Shown here: positions 33,030 to 43,640 of the stretch, piece by piece | Numbering within the stretch: the stretch's first letter is position 1 | Layout of the letters: each line of letters opens with the position of its first letter | Assembly (NCBI GenBank): GCA_949825065.1 | Contig: OX463859.1 | Coordinates: 14,265,328-14,329,327, forward strand | Source of the DNA: Odontocerum albicorne | Taxonomy: Eukaryota; Arthropoda; Insecta; Trichoptera; Odontoceridae | DNA length: 64,000 nucleotides | Direction of reading: 5' to 3' | Program-made: the position numbers and the translations under genes | Notes under the pieces: model-generated | Told to the model about the DNA's origin: nothing | Seen by the model: the letters and a program-made list of their open reading frames with translations, nothing else | Database searches by the model: none

Positions 33030-34169
33030 AAAAAAAAATTGTTTCTCAGATGAGCATTATTTTGGAAACACTTGTTTTCCAAATTATGTATCAAAAGTTT
33101 ATTTGACATATTAATTTTCGTATTGTACGAGTACATTCCTCAAATTTAACGTTTAGAGAAAGAATTTTAACGATTTTTTTAAGTATATAAATAATGTTAT
33201 GAACAGATAATAAAGATATACTAAAACGAAGACCGCCAAGTTAAAAATGCATTTCAAGAAGGTCATATGATATCTCAAGAAACTGGACAAATTAACATCA
33301 AACACAAATACGAAACAATTTTGGTAGAAATTGTATCTTTAGTCCTACGTTTTGATAAGTTACAACTAGGATTGTTAAGACACAAATTGGTAAAGACTTG
33401 ATAAGTTTATCATAAAACAAATAAATACCATTGACGAAGAAATTACATGTTAGGGGTTATTTAAAAAAAACAAGTTTTTGAAACTTGTCTCAGATATTGT
33501 TTATCTATTTCAGTGGTCAAAGTGATCTTGATATCTGACTGAACATTGTAGTCGATAAAATCGGTGGATATACAGTATGCCCCAAAAAAGTTAAACACAA
33601 TGTGAGTGATTATAAATTTAGTACTTATTAGGGTATATTCAACTAATATTATAATTTTCATTGGCGTGTCCTCGATTCGAAGAGGAATAGTATAAATATA
33701 AGCACTTGAAATAAAAAACGGTTCCATGATAAAAAGTAAAATTATTTTGGTAAAAAACTCATATTCATAAAATTTGAATACAAAATACCCTAAAAATCCC
33801 CATAATCATAAATATTTTCATACGCCTGTTGGAAAACAGCCAAACAAATATAGCTACGAAAAGGTTCAACATTGAAGTTCAAAGAAAATGAGACATGTTA
33901 CCTGTATCATTGCCGGAAATGATAAAATATTTTGAATGGAAATATTAGTGGGAAATTAAATGTATTTCATGTTTAGGTTATTTTTTAAGTAAAGATTTAT
34001 GATAAATTAATATAACAGGGAGTAATGTGATGATTATCATAAATAATTATCATATTTTCTGACTATGGGCGTATGGCAAATTATTATTGACTATAAGCTT
34101 CCCTTTTCACACATCATCGCTGTCGATAAATTACCTTCTGCATCCAGTCAGAGGAAGTTAATAGGTTTG
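33030..34169. other. Intergenic DNA without recognised features
   Basis: AT-rich, with a TACGAGTA site at 33126. No gene or named repeat seen. Confidence 0.4.
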
Positions 34170-34885
34170 CAACTTACCTTTTTAAATTTTGACAACTATC
34201 CAATATCCAATCTGGATAACCTTTAATGACCTTTTTTAAAATTTTGCCAACTACCCAATATCCAATCTGGATTCCCTTTACTAACCTTTTTAAAAATTTC
34301 CAAATACTCATTATCAAATTTGTATCACCTTCTTCTTCTTCTTGATGTGCCCTGTCAGGTCCCCCCGACGTTGGCAATCACTCTGGCGAAGGCTTCTCTG
34401 TCTTGCGCTTCTCTCCATAGTGATATCCTGGGAATGATAATCAGGGTGGTTTCCCGTTGCCTTCCCTGATAGGTGTTTCTGTAGGGGTCACCCTCCCTTA
34501 GCCGGGGGGGTCCGGTTTTATGGCGCCGGACACTCGCACATTCATCCTCTCCTATCTGCTATGGCACTGATGGTAATATGCCAGTGACCACATTGCCCAG
34601 AGCTCGCGGGGCTTAAGAGGCCACTCGTGGACGCTAGGAGTAGGACTATTGGTAGTGTTGCTGATGGAATGCAACTATGGCGTTACGCGGTATTTTATAG
34701 GCACACATTTTCCCTTACCTTAATTGACTTTTTTTAAATTTTACCAATTATCCTTAATTGACTTTTTTTAAATTTTACCAATTATCCAATATCCAATCTG
34801 TATTCCCTTCACAGAACTTTTTAAAATGTTGCCATTACCCAATATCCAATCTGTATTCCCTTATGTGACGTTTTTTTTTAAATTT
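34170..34885. repeat. Tandem array of 50-60-bp units, interrupted
   Basis: Units carry CCAATATCCAATCTGGATTC (or TGTATTCCC) followed by a CTTTTTTAAATTTTG-type stretch. Three units lie left of the insertion at 34332-34716 and about three to its right. Removing the insertion and one ACCTT restores a continuous unit. Confidence 0.8.
34327..34721 (-). mobile_element. 385-bp insertion with AAG-repeat tail
   Basis: A GC-richer insert (34332-34716) sits inside the tandem array, flanked by ACCTT on both sides (34327-34331, 34717-34721). It begins CTTCTTCTTCTTG, which on the minus strand is an (AAG)n tail, so it is probably a SINE or truncated LINE inserted in minus orientation by target-primed reverse transcription. 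No protein motif was recognised. Confidence 0.7.
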
Positions 34886-35157
34886 TGAATAAATAAGGCA
34901 CTTAAGATAAAGTATCATCCTAGTGCACTACATTTTGTACATTAATGTATTGTGTAATACAATTGTATCCAGAGTGCAGTATTATTTACATATCTTTGAA
35001 AAGGTCAATTTATGTTCTAAAATACCCAGAGAAGAAGCGACTATACAATAGGCTTAATACAATATATTAAATTATTTTTATACATCATATATTTGGTGAT
35101 GGCTTTTTGAAATTCCGCTTTCTATATTAATTTTCCAAAAACATATATTCCAAGGTT

Positions 35158-35360
35158 TGATGACCTCTGTATCTAGTTAAAAAGTCACCGGTGTTCCGAC
35201 TCGGAAGTTATGGGTTCGACTCCTGCTGGAATCCAGATATTATATACAAGGTTATTCAGTCAGGTTCAGGTTTTCACTTATTTATTTAACACTTTTATTG
35301 CAAATACAATATGGTGCAATTATTACCAGGTAGCAATCTCTTCCAACCGACCAGACAGAA
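35158..35360 (+). repeat. SINE family A copy plus reversed tail
   Basis: The head TGACCTCTGTATCTAGTTAA, a box B (TGGGTTCGACTCC) and the CAGTCAGGTT segment are in plus orientation. Right after it (35315-35355) the tail segment appears reversed (GGTAGCAATCTCTTCCAACC). These are two fragments, or an inverted rearrangement. Confidence 0.6.
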
Positions 35361-35504
35361 GTAAATGAAGCAAGTTACGTAGTCGCATAAATCGTTCAAA
35401 TTACTATTCATCCCCACGAAATTCATAAACACATACGTGAGCATATGTGCCCACGAACCTCACAAAGACGGACAATCACCCTAACATTGTTTCATATAAA
35501 GTAA

Positions 35505-35680
35505 AATATCATCAATCAGAAGAAAAGGAAGGGATGATGGAGAGGAAAGGAAAAAAAAATCAGGAATGAAACACGTTATTTTACTGACTAGAAATTAAGA
35601 GTTTTTTCAGTCGCTTCTTAAAGCATGCCAAGAACGGAGCGAGTCTTATATTGGTTTGTAACTTAAGGTCTCATAAACAT
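35505..35680 (-). pseudogene. LINE 3' end, same family as 53880-54060
   Basis: The minus strand carries the last coding block ('SFKKRLKKLLIS'-like: complement of 35595-35650) and the pyrimidine-rich 3' UTR. The same order is seen on the plus strand at 53880-54060, where 'SLACFKKRLKKALNF' is followed by a stop. Confidence 0.6.
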
Positions 35681-35689
35681 CTTTCTTGT

Positions 35690-35835
35690 TGGTTGTGGGA
35701 GACAGTTACATGGCAATAATCTCACAAAATTGTACGGTATACAAAGATTTTTTTTAACAGGATTCGCTCGGACGCTGCTATAGCTGAGTTAGTACGCCCT
35801 TAAGGAGAGTTTTCTCTCTAAACGACGCTATGGAA
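35690..35835 (+). repeat. SINE family A tail and 41-bp-like monomer
   Basis: TTGGTTGTGGGAGACAGTTA and CATGGCAATAATCTC match the family A body. Around 35803-35828 GAGAGTTTTCTCTCTAAACG resembles one unit of the 41-bp satellite at 28376-28621. Confidence 0.45.
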
Positions 35836-37000
35836 AATTGTTCATTGAATTGAAAAAAATATTGTTATTTGTCATATTCTAAACAGCACTAGATGAACAA
35901 TGCACTGGCTTATCTGGAGGAGCAGAGAGACAAGAATAAATAATAACAGAAACTCAGAAACGATGAACCATAATTTCAGGAGCTAGAACCAAGAAAGAAG
36001 TATGGTACGGCCTTTTTATTCATGAGTATGTTTCTCCATAACAATCCATCACCATTTATCTTCCATAGTCTTACTACATAGCTTCTTCAACAAAGGATGA
36101 GCTACCCTCGGAAACATAAAATTCGTACCCCCGGAAGCATTATATTCGTCTAAGAAGTGGTATCTTACTTTTTTAATGTTCGCACTTACTCGTAACAAAT
36201 ACACATGGTCAACATATGCCAATGGATACAGGATGTGTTGTCAAAAAAAAATTACACAGAACAGTAATGACAAAATAAACATATGCAAAATATGTGGCCA
36301 AGAATCGAAACTTGGAACTTATCATAAAAATAATATTTTTAAAGGAATATTAAATTATCAATGGGCTTGAATAACATATAACAATGAAAATTATAAAACT
36401 TTTGTCCTTTTATTTCTGAAATTTATTTTCCATATAATGAATCAAATATAATGTTGTATTTTTACAAATTGTGTTATTTTGTATCATGTTGTATTGTATT
36501 ACACTTTCGTTGCATAAATTGCTACCTAGTGAGCTGTTTACTGGATGAAAATCTTTTTCAAACAATCAGAAAGGCTTTTTTACAAACCTTAAGTGAAAAG
36601 TATACTAGGATTAGTAGATATTTAAAAAAATGAATACCAACGGGAATCTTAATGTAATCCCTAGATTCCAAAACAACCGTCTTACATACTAGGTTACGAA
36701 AACCTAGATTTTCAAAATTGAATTGAAATAAATTTTCAAGAACAGTTTTTAGGGGAAAAACACGATGGTATTATCAAACAATAATAACATAACAATTTAT
36801 AAAACTTCGTTTAGAGAACTGACGCTCAAAGGCTCTCAAATTATTATTTTGACTGATTAAAATCATAAGAAAAATAAAAAAAAGTTGAGTATAAGGGTAG
36901 AAAGGTGGTAGCTGAACAATTTTCTATTTATACTTTTATACTTTTACTATGAAATATACAAAACACTCCCCTCCCTAAGTTAGCTCCCCTCCCCACCCCC
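35836..37000. other. Intergenic DNA without a supported gene
   Basis: Short random open frames only. A possible reversed family A fragment lies near 36665-36705 (CCAAAACAACCGTCTTACAT). A TACGAGTA site (minus strand) is at 36187. Confidence 0.35.
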
Positions 37001-37195
37001 CCGTTTCACTTATGCCTCACAGGAAAGAGCCTCGCTTGATGCTTAGAGCTATGTTGCGAGTTAGGCATATCCTAGCGAACCAACGTACCGCACACTATCG
37101 CAATGGCCACACTGCACGCTTCGCGCCACGTTACATGACGATTAGTCATCGAGTGAATCTCCTAGCAAACAGACGCACAAGCGCACATTTACAAG

Positions 37196-37326
37196 ATGGC
37201 GGAAGTTTTAATGATAGCTGTGTATAAAAGGGAGCCTTTGTGGAACCCATCGAGCAAATTATAGAAAAATGTACATGTAATAAAATCACTTTGGAATGAA
37301 GTTGCACAGAAAGTAAATAAAGATGG
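37196..37326 (+). pseudogene. MADF-domain first-exon relic
   Basis: From an ATG at 37196 the frame reads 'MAEVLMIAVYKREPLWNPSS', 'KL', a TAG stop at 37262-37264 in place of an expected aromatic codon, then 'KNVHVIKSLWNEVAQKVNKD'. This is the first half of a MADF domain (the Trp-rich helix pattern of Adf-1-like proteins and Harbinger-associated Myb/SANT-like proteins). A strong donor-like sequence (G|GTAAGT at 37325-37331) follows directly. Upstream DNA (37010-37190) is GC-richer than the rest. With a single stop this is a young pseudogene or a relic of a PIF/Harbinger accessory gene. Confidence 0.65.
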
Positions 37327-37399
37327 TAAGTTATAATGAAATTGGTTAGTTTTGAGAGTGACATCGTGTGTTGACTTAACCAATCCCAACTGTCAAATG

Positions 37400-37530
37400 A
37401 ATTTGTGTTTAGCACTTTGGTGTGGCCAGACATAAAGTCACCTAGTATATGAGTCACGTAAAATCTAGCTTAGCACCTAACGAAGCATTTTGGTGTGGCC
37501 TCGGCCTTAGCGTTTTAGTTGCGTCACTCA
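37400..37530. other. Possible Harbinger-like terminal sequences
   Basis: GCACTTTGGTGTGGCCAGA (37410) and GCATTTTGGTGTGGCCTCGG (37484) are near-repeats. CACACC/GGTGTGG-rich ends recall PIF/Harbinger termini, and the MADF relic lies just upstream. No partner end or target duplication was found, so this is only a hint. Confidence 0.25.
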
Positions 37531-37554
37531 CTTGGTCTGTCTAACGCATTCGGA

Positions 37555-37955
37555 TTCTTCCTCTTAGGTATCGTCCTTCCACACCTCCAGTAACCACAAA
37601 CCTCTCCAAACTGTCTCATTGGCCACGAACAATGTGCGCGAAGAATTGGAGGACTCGTTGAAAGTCGACAATCTATCGGTGATTCTCAGTTCTTCGAGAA
37701 TGGAGGCGTTAGTTCACCTTGCTGTCCATGGAATTCGTAACATCATACTCCAGCACCATATTTCAAATGCATCTACACTACGTATCTCGCTTGTTCTCAG
37801 AGTCCAAGTCTCCGCGCCATTCATGAGTATGGAGAAAACGAGAAACTTAACTAGACGCATTTTCATCTTAATAGTAATAGTTCTGTTCTTCCATATACTT
37901 TCCAGCTTTATCATCGCAATTTTGCCATTCCAATTCTTATTTTCCCCTCAACGTC
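37555..37955 (-). pseudogene. LINE reverse-transcriptase C-terminal relic
   Basis: The minus strand reads 'ESIWKNRTITIKMKMRLVKF', 'LVFSILMNGAETWTLR', 'DAFEIWCWSMMLRIPWTARY' and, after a frame change, 'TNASILEELRITDRLSTF'. This is the well-known 'A(Y/F)G(S/A)ETWTL...MLRI.WTAR.TN' signature of arthropod LINE ORF2s. The catalytic palm is missing. Confidence 0.75.
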
Positions 37956-37984
37956 GTATGCTCCATTATTGAAAATACTGGAGC

Positions 37985-39100
37985 CTTAGCAAATAACGCC
38001 AGTTACCACTTCCAGGCCATGAAAGAGCATTTAAAGAAGAAATATTATTTTTACGACGCATTATTTACTGATTTCTAGACGCAAAATATCACTTATAAAT
38101 TTACAAAAAAACAAAGAAAAGGACACTGCGCACGAAACACTTGCCTAGTTCATGATGTTGATCAAATTTGAGTTATCATCATGTGTTAACGTTATCTCTT
38201 ACTAAATCTGATCTAATTCTAGCAGTATTGTTTAAATTTCAGCTTAAGATAGTGTACTTCACCGTATCTGCACATGTTAAGCAAAAAAAGGTACAAAACC
38301 GAAATATAATATAATACAAAGTAATGGAAGTGCACTGTTTATTAAAAACCTTAAATAGAAATGCTATTAATTTCCCGCATATAGTTTCATGTTTTCTCTA
38401 TTCAAATTACTAAATGTAAAATGGGACCATTAAAAGTGAAATACGAGTATATCCAAAACGACATTCAAAAACATGTAATGCCAATATCATTTCACCTGAA
38501 AGGTAATACATTTAATATTCAAACGATGTTTTCAGCCGATTCGGAATGCTATTTAAAATAATGAGAAGTGAAAGTTTACGAGTATGCCTATTTTCAAATA
38601 CGAAACACGTTAAATAGATACCGATTATGTTTAAATACTTTTTGACATTAAATTTTTTATGTTTTTTTCCTCTATAATATAAATGAAAATTTGTCCTCGT
38701 TGTCATATTTAAACTGAACCAAAAATATGTCCTAATAATATAGAAATTGTAGGAGTTATATAAGATGGCGTGAGATGTAGATGTAACGAAAAATATGTCC
38801 TAATAATATAGAAATGGTTTCAGATTTGTGCTTCGAAAAAACAAATCTAGCGTTCTGTCCTTTCTGCCTACCAAGACAAGGAATTGGTGTAATATTATGT
38901 ACGATAGATTCATCTAATAATAAAAATAATTTTACTCAAGCCATGTTTGTTATTTTCAAGAAATTGTTTTAAATTAATAAAACTGCTAAATGCGTTTACA
39001 TGAAAGTATTAAAATCAAAGAAAAAACAAATTTACAGAAGAAATACTAAAACATAACTGATAATAAGATAAATATGTTAGATTACTTAATGTATAATACT
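37985..39100. other. Intergenic DNA without a supported gene
   Basis: AT-rich. A 30-bp direct repeat around AAAATATGTCCTAATAATAT occurs at about 38722 and 38789. TACGAGTA sites at 38444 and 38577. Confidence 0.4.
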
Positions 39101-39109
39101 ATGCCACAA

Positions 39110-39570
39110 CCGAATTTTATCAAATACAGTAAAAATGAGAGTAAATAATGGTGTTGATGCCCAACTTGACTTATGAAAGTGATTCTTGAACTTGGCAGAA
39201 GCAACATTGATGCAGTAGAGATACATGCTCATAAAAGTAATGCTGATACTGTGAAGATGCGTGCACTAAGAAAAAAAATAGGGGCATCAAGGTATGAAAA
39301 AAGACGAAACGAAGACATCAAAAGATAAAATGTTTTTTTTTAAATAAGATTAAAAAAGTGCTTTCAGATGATTTGGATATGCAAATAAAATTAATGATGG
39401 CAGAATGACTATGCGAGTATGTAAATCACAAGTGCAGTGTATCGTAGGTCTAGGTGGATCAAGTGATAAAAGATAAAGAGAGAAGCATGCATACTTGAAG
39501 TTTGTGCATGAGTGATTAATTCTCTTTGCATACCCCACAAGAGAAATGGTGTGATATGTATACATGTTAC
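39110..39570 (+). pseudogene. RTE-type LINE, eroded 3' relic
   Basis: Eroded blocks follow the RTE order (VNNGVDAQLDL-like region, TVKMRALRK, a FRWFGYANK remnant near 39365, the SQVQCIVGLGGSSDKR block, and TGDD-like tail). The match is weaker than at 22600, but the order and the 3' end GTGTGATATGTATAC are consistent. Confidence 0.5.
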
Positions 39571-40335
39571 GTGTATGTATGTAAAAACCAAATTGATCAA
39601 AATATATATGTAAAAAGTCCCTTTCGAATTAAAAATTAAAAAAAATACTAATTAGTAATGATTGGGTTTTCTCGCATTTTTTTCCTTTTATGTAGGAAGT
39701 GGTTGTTGTTAACGTCAATTTCCAGAAAAATTCTACAAGATCCAATTAGATATACTCGTACACATCATACCTCAAATGGTCACACAACTCAAGCTGAGCT
39801 TTAGCCCCCTCCATCCCTGATTTTTTTTCTTAAGAAACATCTATATTCTGTCAACCCTCTTTGGAGTGGCGAACAATTCGAGCTGTCATCAGTATTCGAG
39901 TGAAAAATTAAATTTTCTTTCAAAGCTTGAACTGTCTTGCCAATCTGGTGACTGGAGAATTCATTGTATTGTAACGCAACATATTCTACGCACTACTGCT
40001 TGTGGTTTAATTGGCTCCACTTGAAAATTATCAGCCGGGTGCAATCGGGTGTAATTCATGAATATTTCATGAAAAACTAAACGATTTTTATTTACCTGCA
40101 AATGTTCTTAGACCCTAGTTCACAATTTAAATCTTTATCCCTCATCGCTTTGATATTTGTCTTTTATTTTAATTTTTTGTACAAGAAATAAATAGCCTTT
40201 AATTTTTCTTTCGTACTATTTTTTTATAAAATTTCTGAACTCTTATGTTATAAAATAGTGCTTGATGATAAACGAACGAAAAAGATATGTATTTAAAAAA
40301 ATGAAATAAAAAGAAAACAATGGGACACCATTACA
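39571..40335. other. Intergenic DNA without recognised features
   Basis: No gene seen. TACGAGTA (minus strand) at 39753. Confidence 0.35.
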
Positions 40336-40339
40336 AATA

Positions 40340-40830
40340 TACCTGAACCTGAGAGTATAAAAAATCTGCTAAGTTGATAGTCCAAAACAATATTTTAGTG
40401 CCAACTTTGATGTATGAGGGTGACGTGTGGATCTAATAAAATACTAAAAGGAGTCGAATAAATGTTGTAGATGTGCGAGCAAAAGAATGTGATGTGTTGA
40501 TATGTTAAATTAGATTAATAACAACACTCTGAAATGGCTTGGCATGTAGAATGGATAAATAAAAAACACCAACAAAACAAATACACAGTGCAAATGTGAG
40601 TGGAAGATCTAAGTAAGGAAGATCAAGGAATAAATAGTTGAATCAAGCGAATTATATTTGGAAAGAAGGAAAATGTAAAAATTCCAAGAAATCATAGGAA
40701 TCTTATGATAAAGGGTATGTTTGGTTGTATAACAGGCGAAGGATGTGTTTGAGATAATTTGTCCGATGCTCTGTCCTCTTTGCCTACTACGACAGTGTAA
40801 GGGCGTGATGGTTTGTATGTATAGACAAAT
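40340..40830 (+). pseudogene. RTE-type LINE, 3' relic
   Basis: Translation blocks in changing frames: 'LVPTLMYEGDVWI', 'NNTLKWLGM', 'RMDK', a 'VSGRSK' segment, 'NNIWKEGKCKN' and the terminal CTCTGTCCTCTTTGCCTACT 3' end followed by GTATGTATAG. Same family as 22595-23340. Confidence 0.65.
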
Positions 40831-41676
40831 GTTATAAATAAATAATTTATATGTGTTTAGCCGTAAATGTGGCTGGACCTCGTATTCAAGGATCCCTTCG
40901 CCAGTCTAACGTCAATTTAGTCTAAAAATAAAGTTACGCTGTGAAATTGTGTTTCTTTCTTTAAGTAGATACATGATCCCTTGCACACCAGAAAACTCAT
41001 CGATCACACCGCTGTACTGGATTCGATGGCACACCGAAATAAGACAATCGGTGTACACTCGCATGTTTAGTTTATTTTTCAGAAAGAATCGATAAGACCG
41101 AAAAGCTACAAATATCTTTATACCTCCGAATATAAGGTGCTAAAAAATGTCTGTATCATTCAAATTGAAGTAGCACAGTGTGGTATTCGAACCGGCGACC
41201 TTTTGCTGAGAGGTTATATTTAATAGTTTAATTTGGTTTGATCAATTAAAGATTATTTTCTCTCCGCTCAATATTGGAAACTGGAGAGTGTGTCATGATC
41301 CAATTTTCCATTTATGTCTAATATTATACGGACTTATAACCAAGCTTCGGAAAGTTATAAACCGATGCATAAATAAACGATAGTATAGGGGTCGCATAAT
41401 GCGGGTCCCTGACCACAGACCGTACACAAACTTGGGAACATGGAATGTCTTTTAGGGACTGATGGATTTCGAAATTACGCTTCACGAAGTGAAAACCAAT
41501 CCCAAGTTTACATAGGGATGTGTGTTTTATATGGACAGGTCGTATTGTATTTGGCTGATTAAGAGTACCCTTGATAACTTCGATACATTATCAAGGATGT
41601 ACCAAAATTAATTAAAAAAAATGTTAAATAAATTGTTAAAAAAATTTTTTTTTTTTTTAATAATATGATTCACATA
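40831..41676. other. Intergenic DNA with one SINE B fragment
   Basis: Apart from the SINE family B piece on the minus strand at 41171-41222 (complement of GGTATTCGAACCGGCGACCT), nothing is recognised here. Confidence 0.4.
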
Positions 41677-42193
41677 AAGGGTCTTTCAAATTGAGCAGTT
41701 TTTTTAAATTCTTGGATAAAACACAGATGGTGTCGCGAACTTACCTGGGTCTTGTAACATTTGAGAAGTGTAATGTATGACATTTATAAAAATGGAGTCG
41801 TATACGATACAACAACGCATTCAATTTGTTGAATTATTTTATGTATTGTAATCTCCGGAAACGGTGATGTTAATTGGCCACCAAGATCATGTGATCTGAC
41901 ACCGTTGGACTATTTTCTTTGGGGTTACGTGAAAAGCTAGGTCTATCGCGTTATTGGTGAATAAGAAGCGCAATTATGCCACAATGTCATCGAAAGTTTT
42001 GACAAAAGAGTGGACATCTGTGGAGCTGTAAGAGGGGGACATTTGACGAATATTATTTTTTGTGTTTAAATTTCATAAATTATACTTTAATGACCAATCA
42101 AAAATTTTTTTTTAAATTTAAGCAAATTGTGTGTTTTATTCAAGAATTAAAAAAAATTAATTAAAAAAACCGCTCAATTTGAAAGACCCTGTA
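41675..42193 (+). mobile_element. Tc1/mariner deletion derivative, 515 bp
   Basis: The element spans 41677-42191. Its ends (AGGGTCTTTCAAATTGAGCA... and its inverted partner) form terminal inverted repeats of about 28 bp with one or two mismatches, flanked by TA (41675-41676, 42192-42193). The interior keeps the start of a transposase ('MESYTIQQRIQFVELFYV' from 41792) joined to its C-terminal part ('NWPPRSCDLTPLDYFLWGYV', then 'NVIESFDKRVDICGAVRGGH'). The catalytic middle is deleted and a stop follows 'YVKS'. It is a MITE-like internal deletion product of an autonomous Tc1/mariner-superfamily element. Confidence 0.88.
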
Positions 42194-42254
42194 CATACAC
42201 ATTATGACGCCGTGAAGGCAGAAAGAACAGATCTCCAAACTTTTTTTTATCCAA

Positions 42255-42612
42255 GAACACAAATTTCGCCTCCTCCACATTAATACATTTTATGATGCAC
42301 GACTTATATTATTCATACTTTTCCCTTTACCTTCTTTCGAAATTTGGTCCATTTAGTCCAGTCATATTTTCCTCGGTCTACCTCTTCCACACGCTACTTG
42401 GACATCTGATTTGTTTACTCGGTTAGTCATTCTTTCATCATTCGTTCTCTCCACGTGTGCAAGCCATCTTACAAGTAATTTTTTCACCTTACAACATCAA
42501 TTTTATTCGCGCATTCATTTCTGACTTTATACCACCTTATTTCAAACATTGACACTCCATTAATTTACCTAAGTGCACTCATCTCTACTGCATTAATCTT
42601 ACTCTCATCTTT
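42255..42612 (-). pseudogene. RTE-type LINE, 3' relic
   Basis: The minus strand shows, from 42610 downwards, the 'RLNAVEMSAL' and 'CGVKSEMNARIK' region, 'LVRWLAHVERTNDERMTNRV', 'WKRYTEENMTGLNGPNFERR' and 'CIINVEEAKF' blocks of the RTE C-terminus. Frames change several times. Confidence 0.65.
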
Positions 42613-42779
42613 ATTCCGCCAAGACTCAGTCATATTCCGCCAAGACTCAGTCATATTCCACCAAGATTCAGTCATATTTCGCCAAGACTCATCATATTCC
42701 GCCAAGACTCAGTCATATTCCGCCAAGATTCAGTCATATTTCGCCAAGACTCAGTCATATTCCGCCAAAATTCAGTCAT
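42613..42779. repeat. 21-bp minisatellite, eight copies
   Basis: Eight units of ATTCCGCCAAGACTCAGTCA + T, one of them 20 bp long. The unit contains the palindrome-like GACTCAGTC. On the minus strand four full units translate as a 7-residue repeat (MTESWRN), open until the 20-bp unit changes the frame. Confidence 0.93.
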
Positions 42780-42964
42780 ATTTATACTTATAAATATGAT
42801 GTATATATATACTATATATAAACATGATAAATATATGATAGCATAGTGCAATGTAATACAAATCATGCAAGTTGATTAGATGAAATAGCTCTAAATCACA
42901 TCGCCAGATATATTATACATGATAGTATTGAATTTAAAAAATAATATAATTGTTTACAAAATAT

Positions 42965-43300
42965 ACAAAGGGAGCACTCAATGTTATGCAACAACCAAGT
43001 TATATTAAAAGTAGTAAAATTGTCAGTACATTATAGTGTGTTGGTGCCCACCTCGATGCATGGGAGTGAATCTTGGATTTGGTATAAAAATTTTAAATGT
43101 AAGAATAATATAGAGAAGATGCGTGTACTAAGAAAATATTGTGAAGTGTCAATGTATGAAAAAATACAACGAAAACATCAGAAATTAATGTTCAAGATAA
43201 AATGAATATTTTAAGTTAGATGTAGTAATGAACGCTGGTTTAGACATGTGAAGAGAATGAAAAACGAAAGAACCATAACTCAAATGTTACAAGACATTCA
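42965..43300 (+). pseudogene. RTE-type LINE, palm/thumb relic
   Basis: A 74-codon frame reads 'VILKVVKLSVHYSVLVPTSM', 'HGSESWIWYKNFKCKNNIEK' and 'MRVLRKYCEVSMYEKIQRKH', matching the 'LVPTLMYGSESW' region of RTE-type proteins. It ends at 43205; a 'RWFRHVKRMKNERTI' block follows in another frame. Confidence 0.75.
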
Positions 43301-43327
43301 ACTCATTCCATGCGGATTCCCTTCCGG

Positions 43328-43420
43328 GCTGATTTACTCTTGAAAGAGATTGTCACATGGCAATAAGCCAGCCAGGTTGTACTGTATACAATAAAAGTGT
43401 AATACACTACAATTTCATTT
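43328..43420 (+). repeat. SINE family A tail fragment
   Basis: GATTGTCACATGGCAATAAG and CAGGTTGTACTGTATACAAT match the 3' body of the copy at 52799-53009. Confidence 0.65.
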
Positions 43421-43482
43421 ATAGCTTACATGATGTTTTTCATAAAATTTGTGGAAAAAACAATGTCTAACTTAAGGTTGTT

Positions 43483-43640
43483 GCAATTAAACCTGCCGAT
43501 TGTCTTGGAATTTTGATATGTCCTTATCATCAGAAATTTGACTTCGATCTGTATACAGCCTTGCACACAAAAAAAAACATACATGCAAAGGCGTCATCCA
43601 TCCGCAAAATGACACAATCCTACTCGAAAACGAGGGATTT
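43483..43640. repeat. Dispersed repeat family D, copy 2
   Basis: Diverged match to 30585-30765 beginning TTAAACCTGCCGATTGTCTT. Confidence 0.5.
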
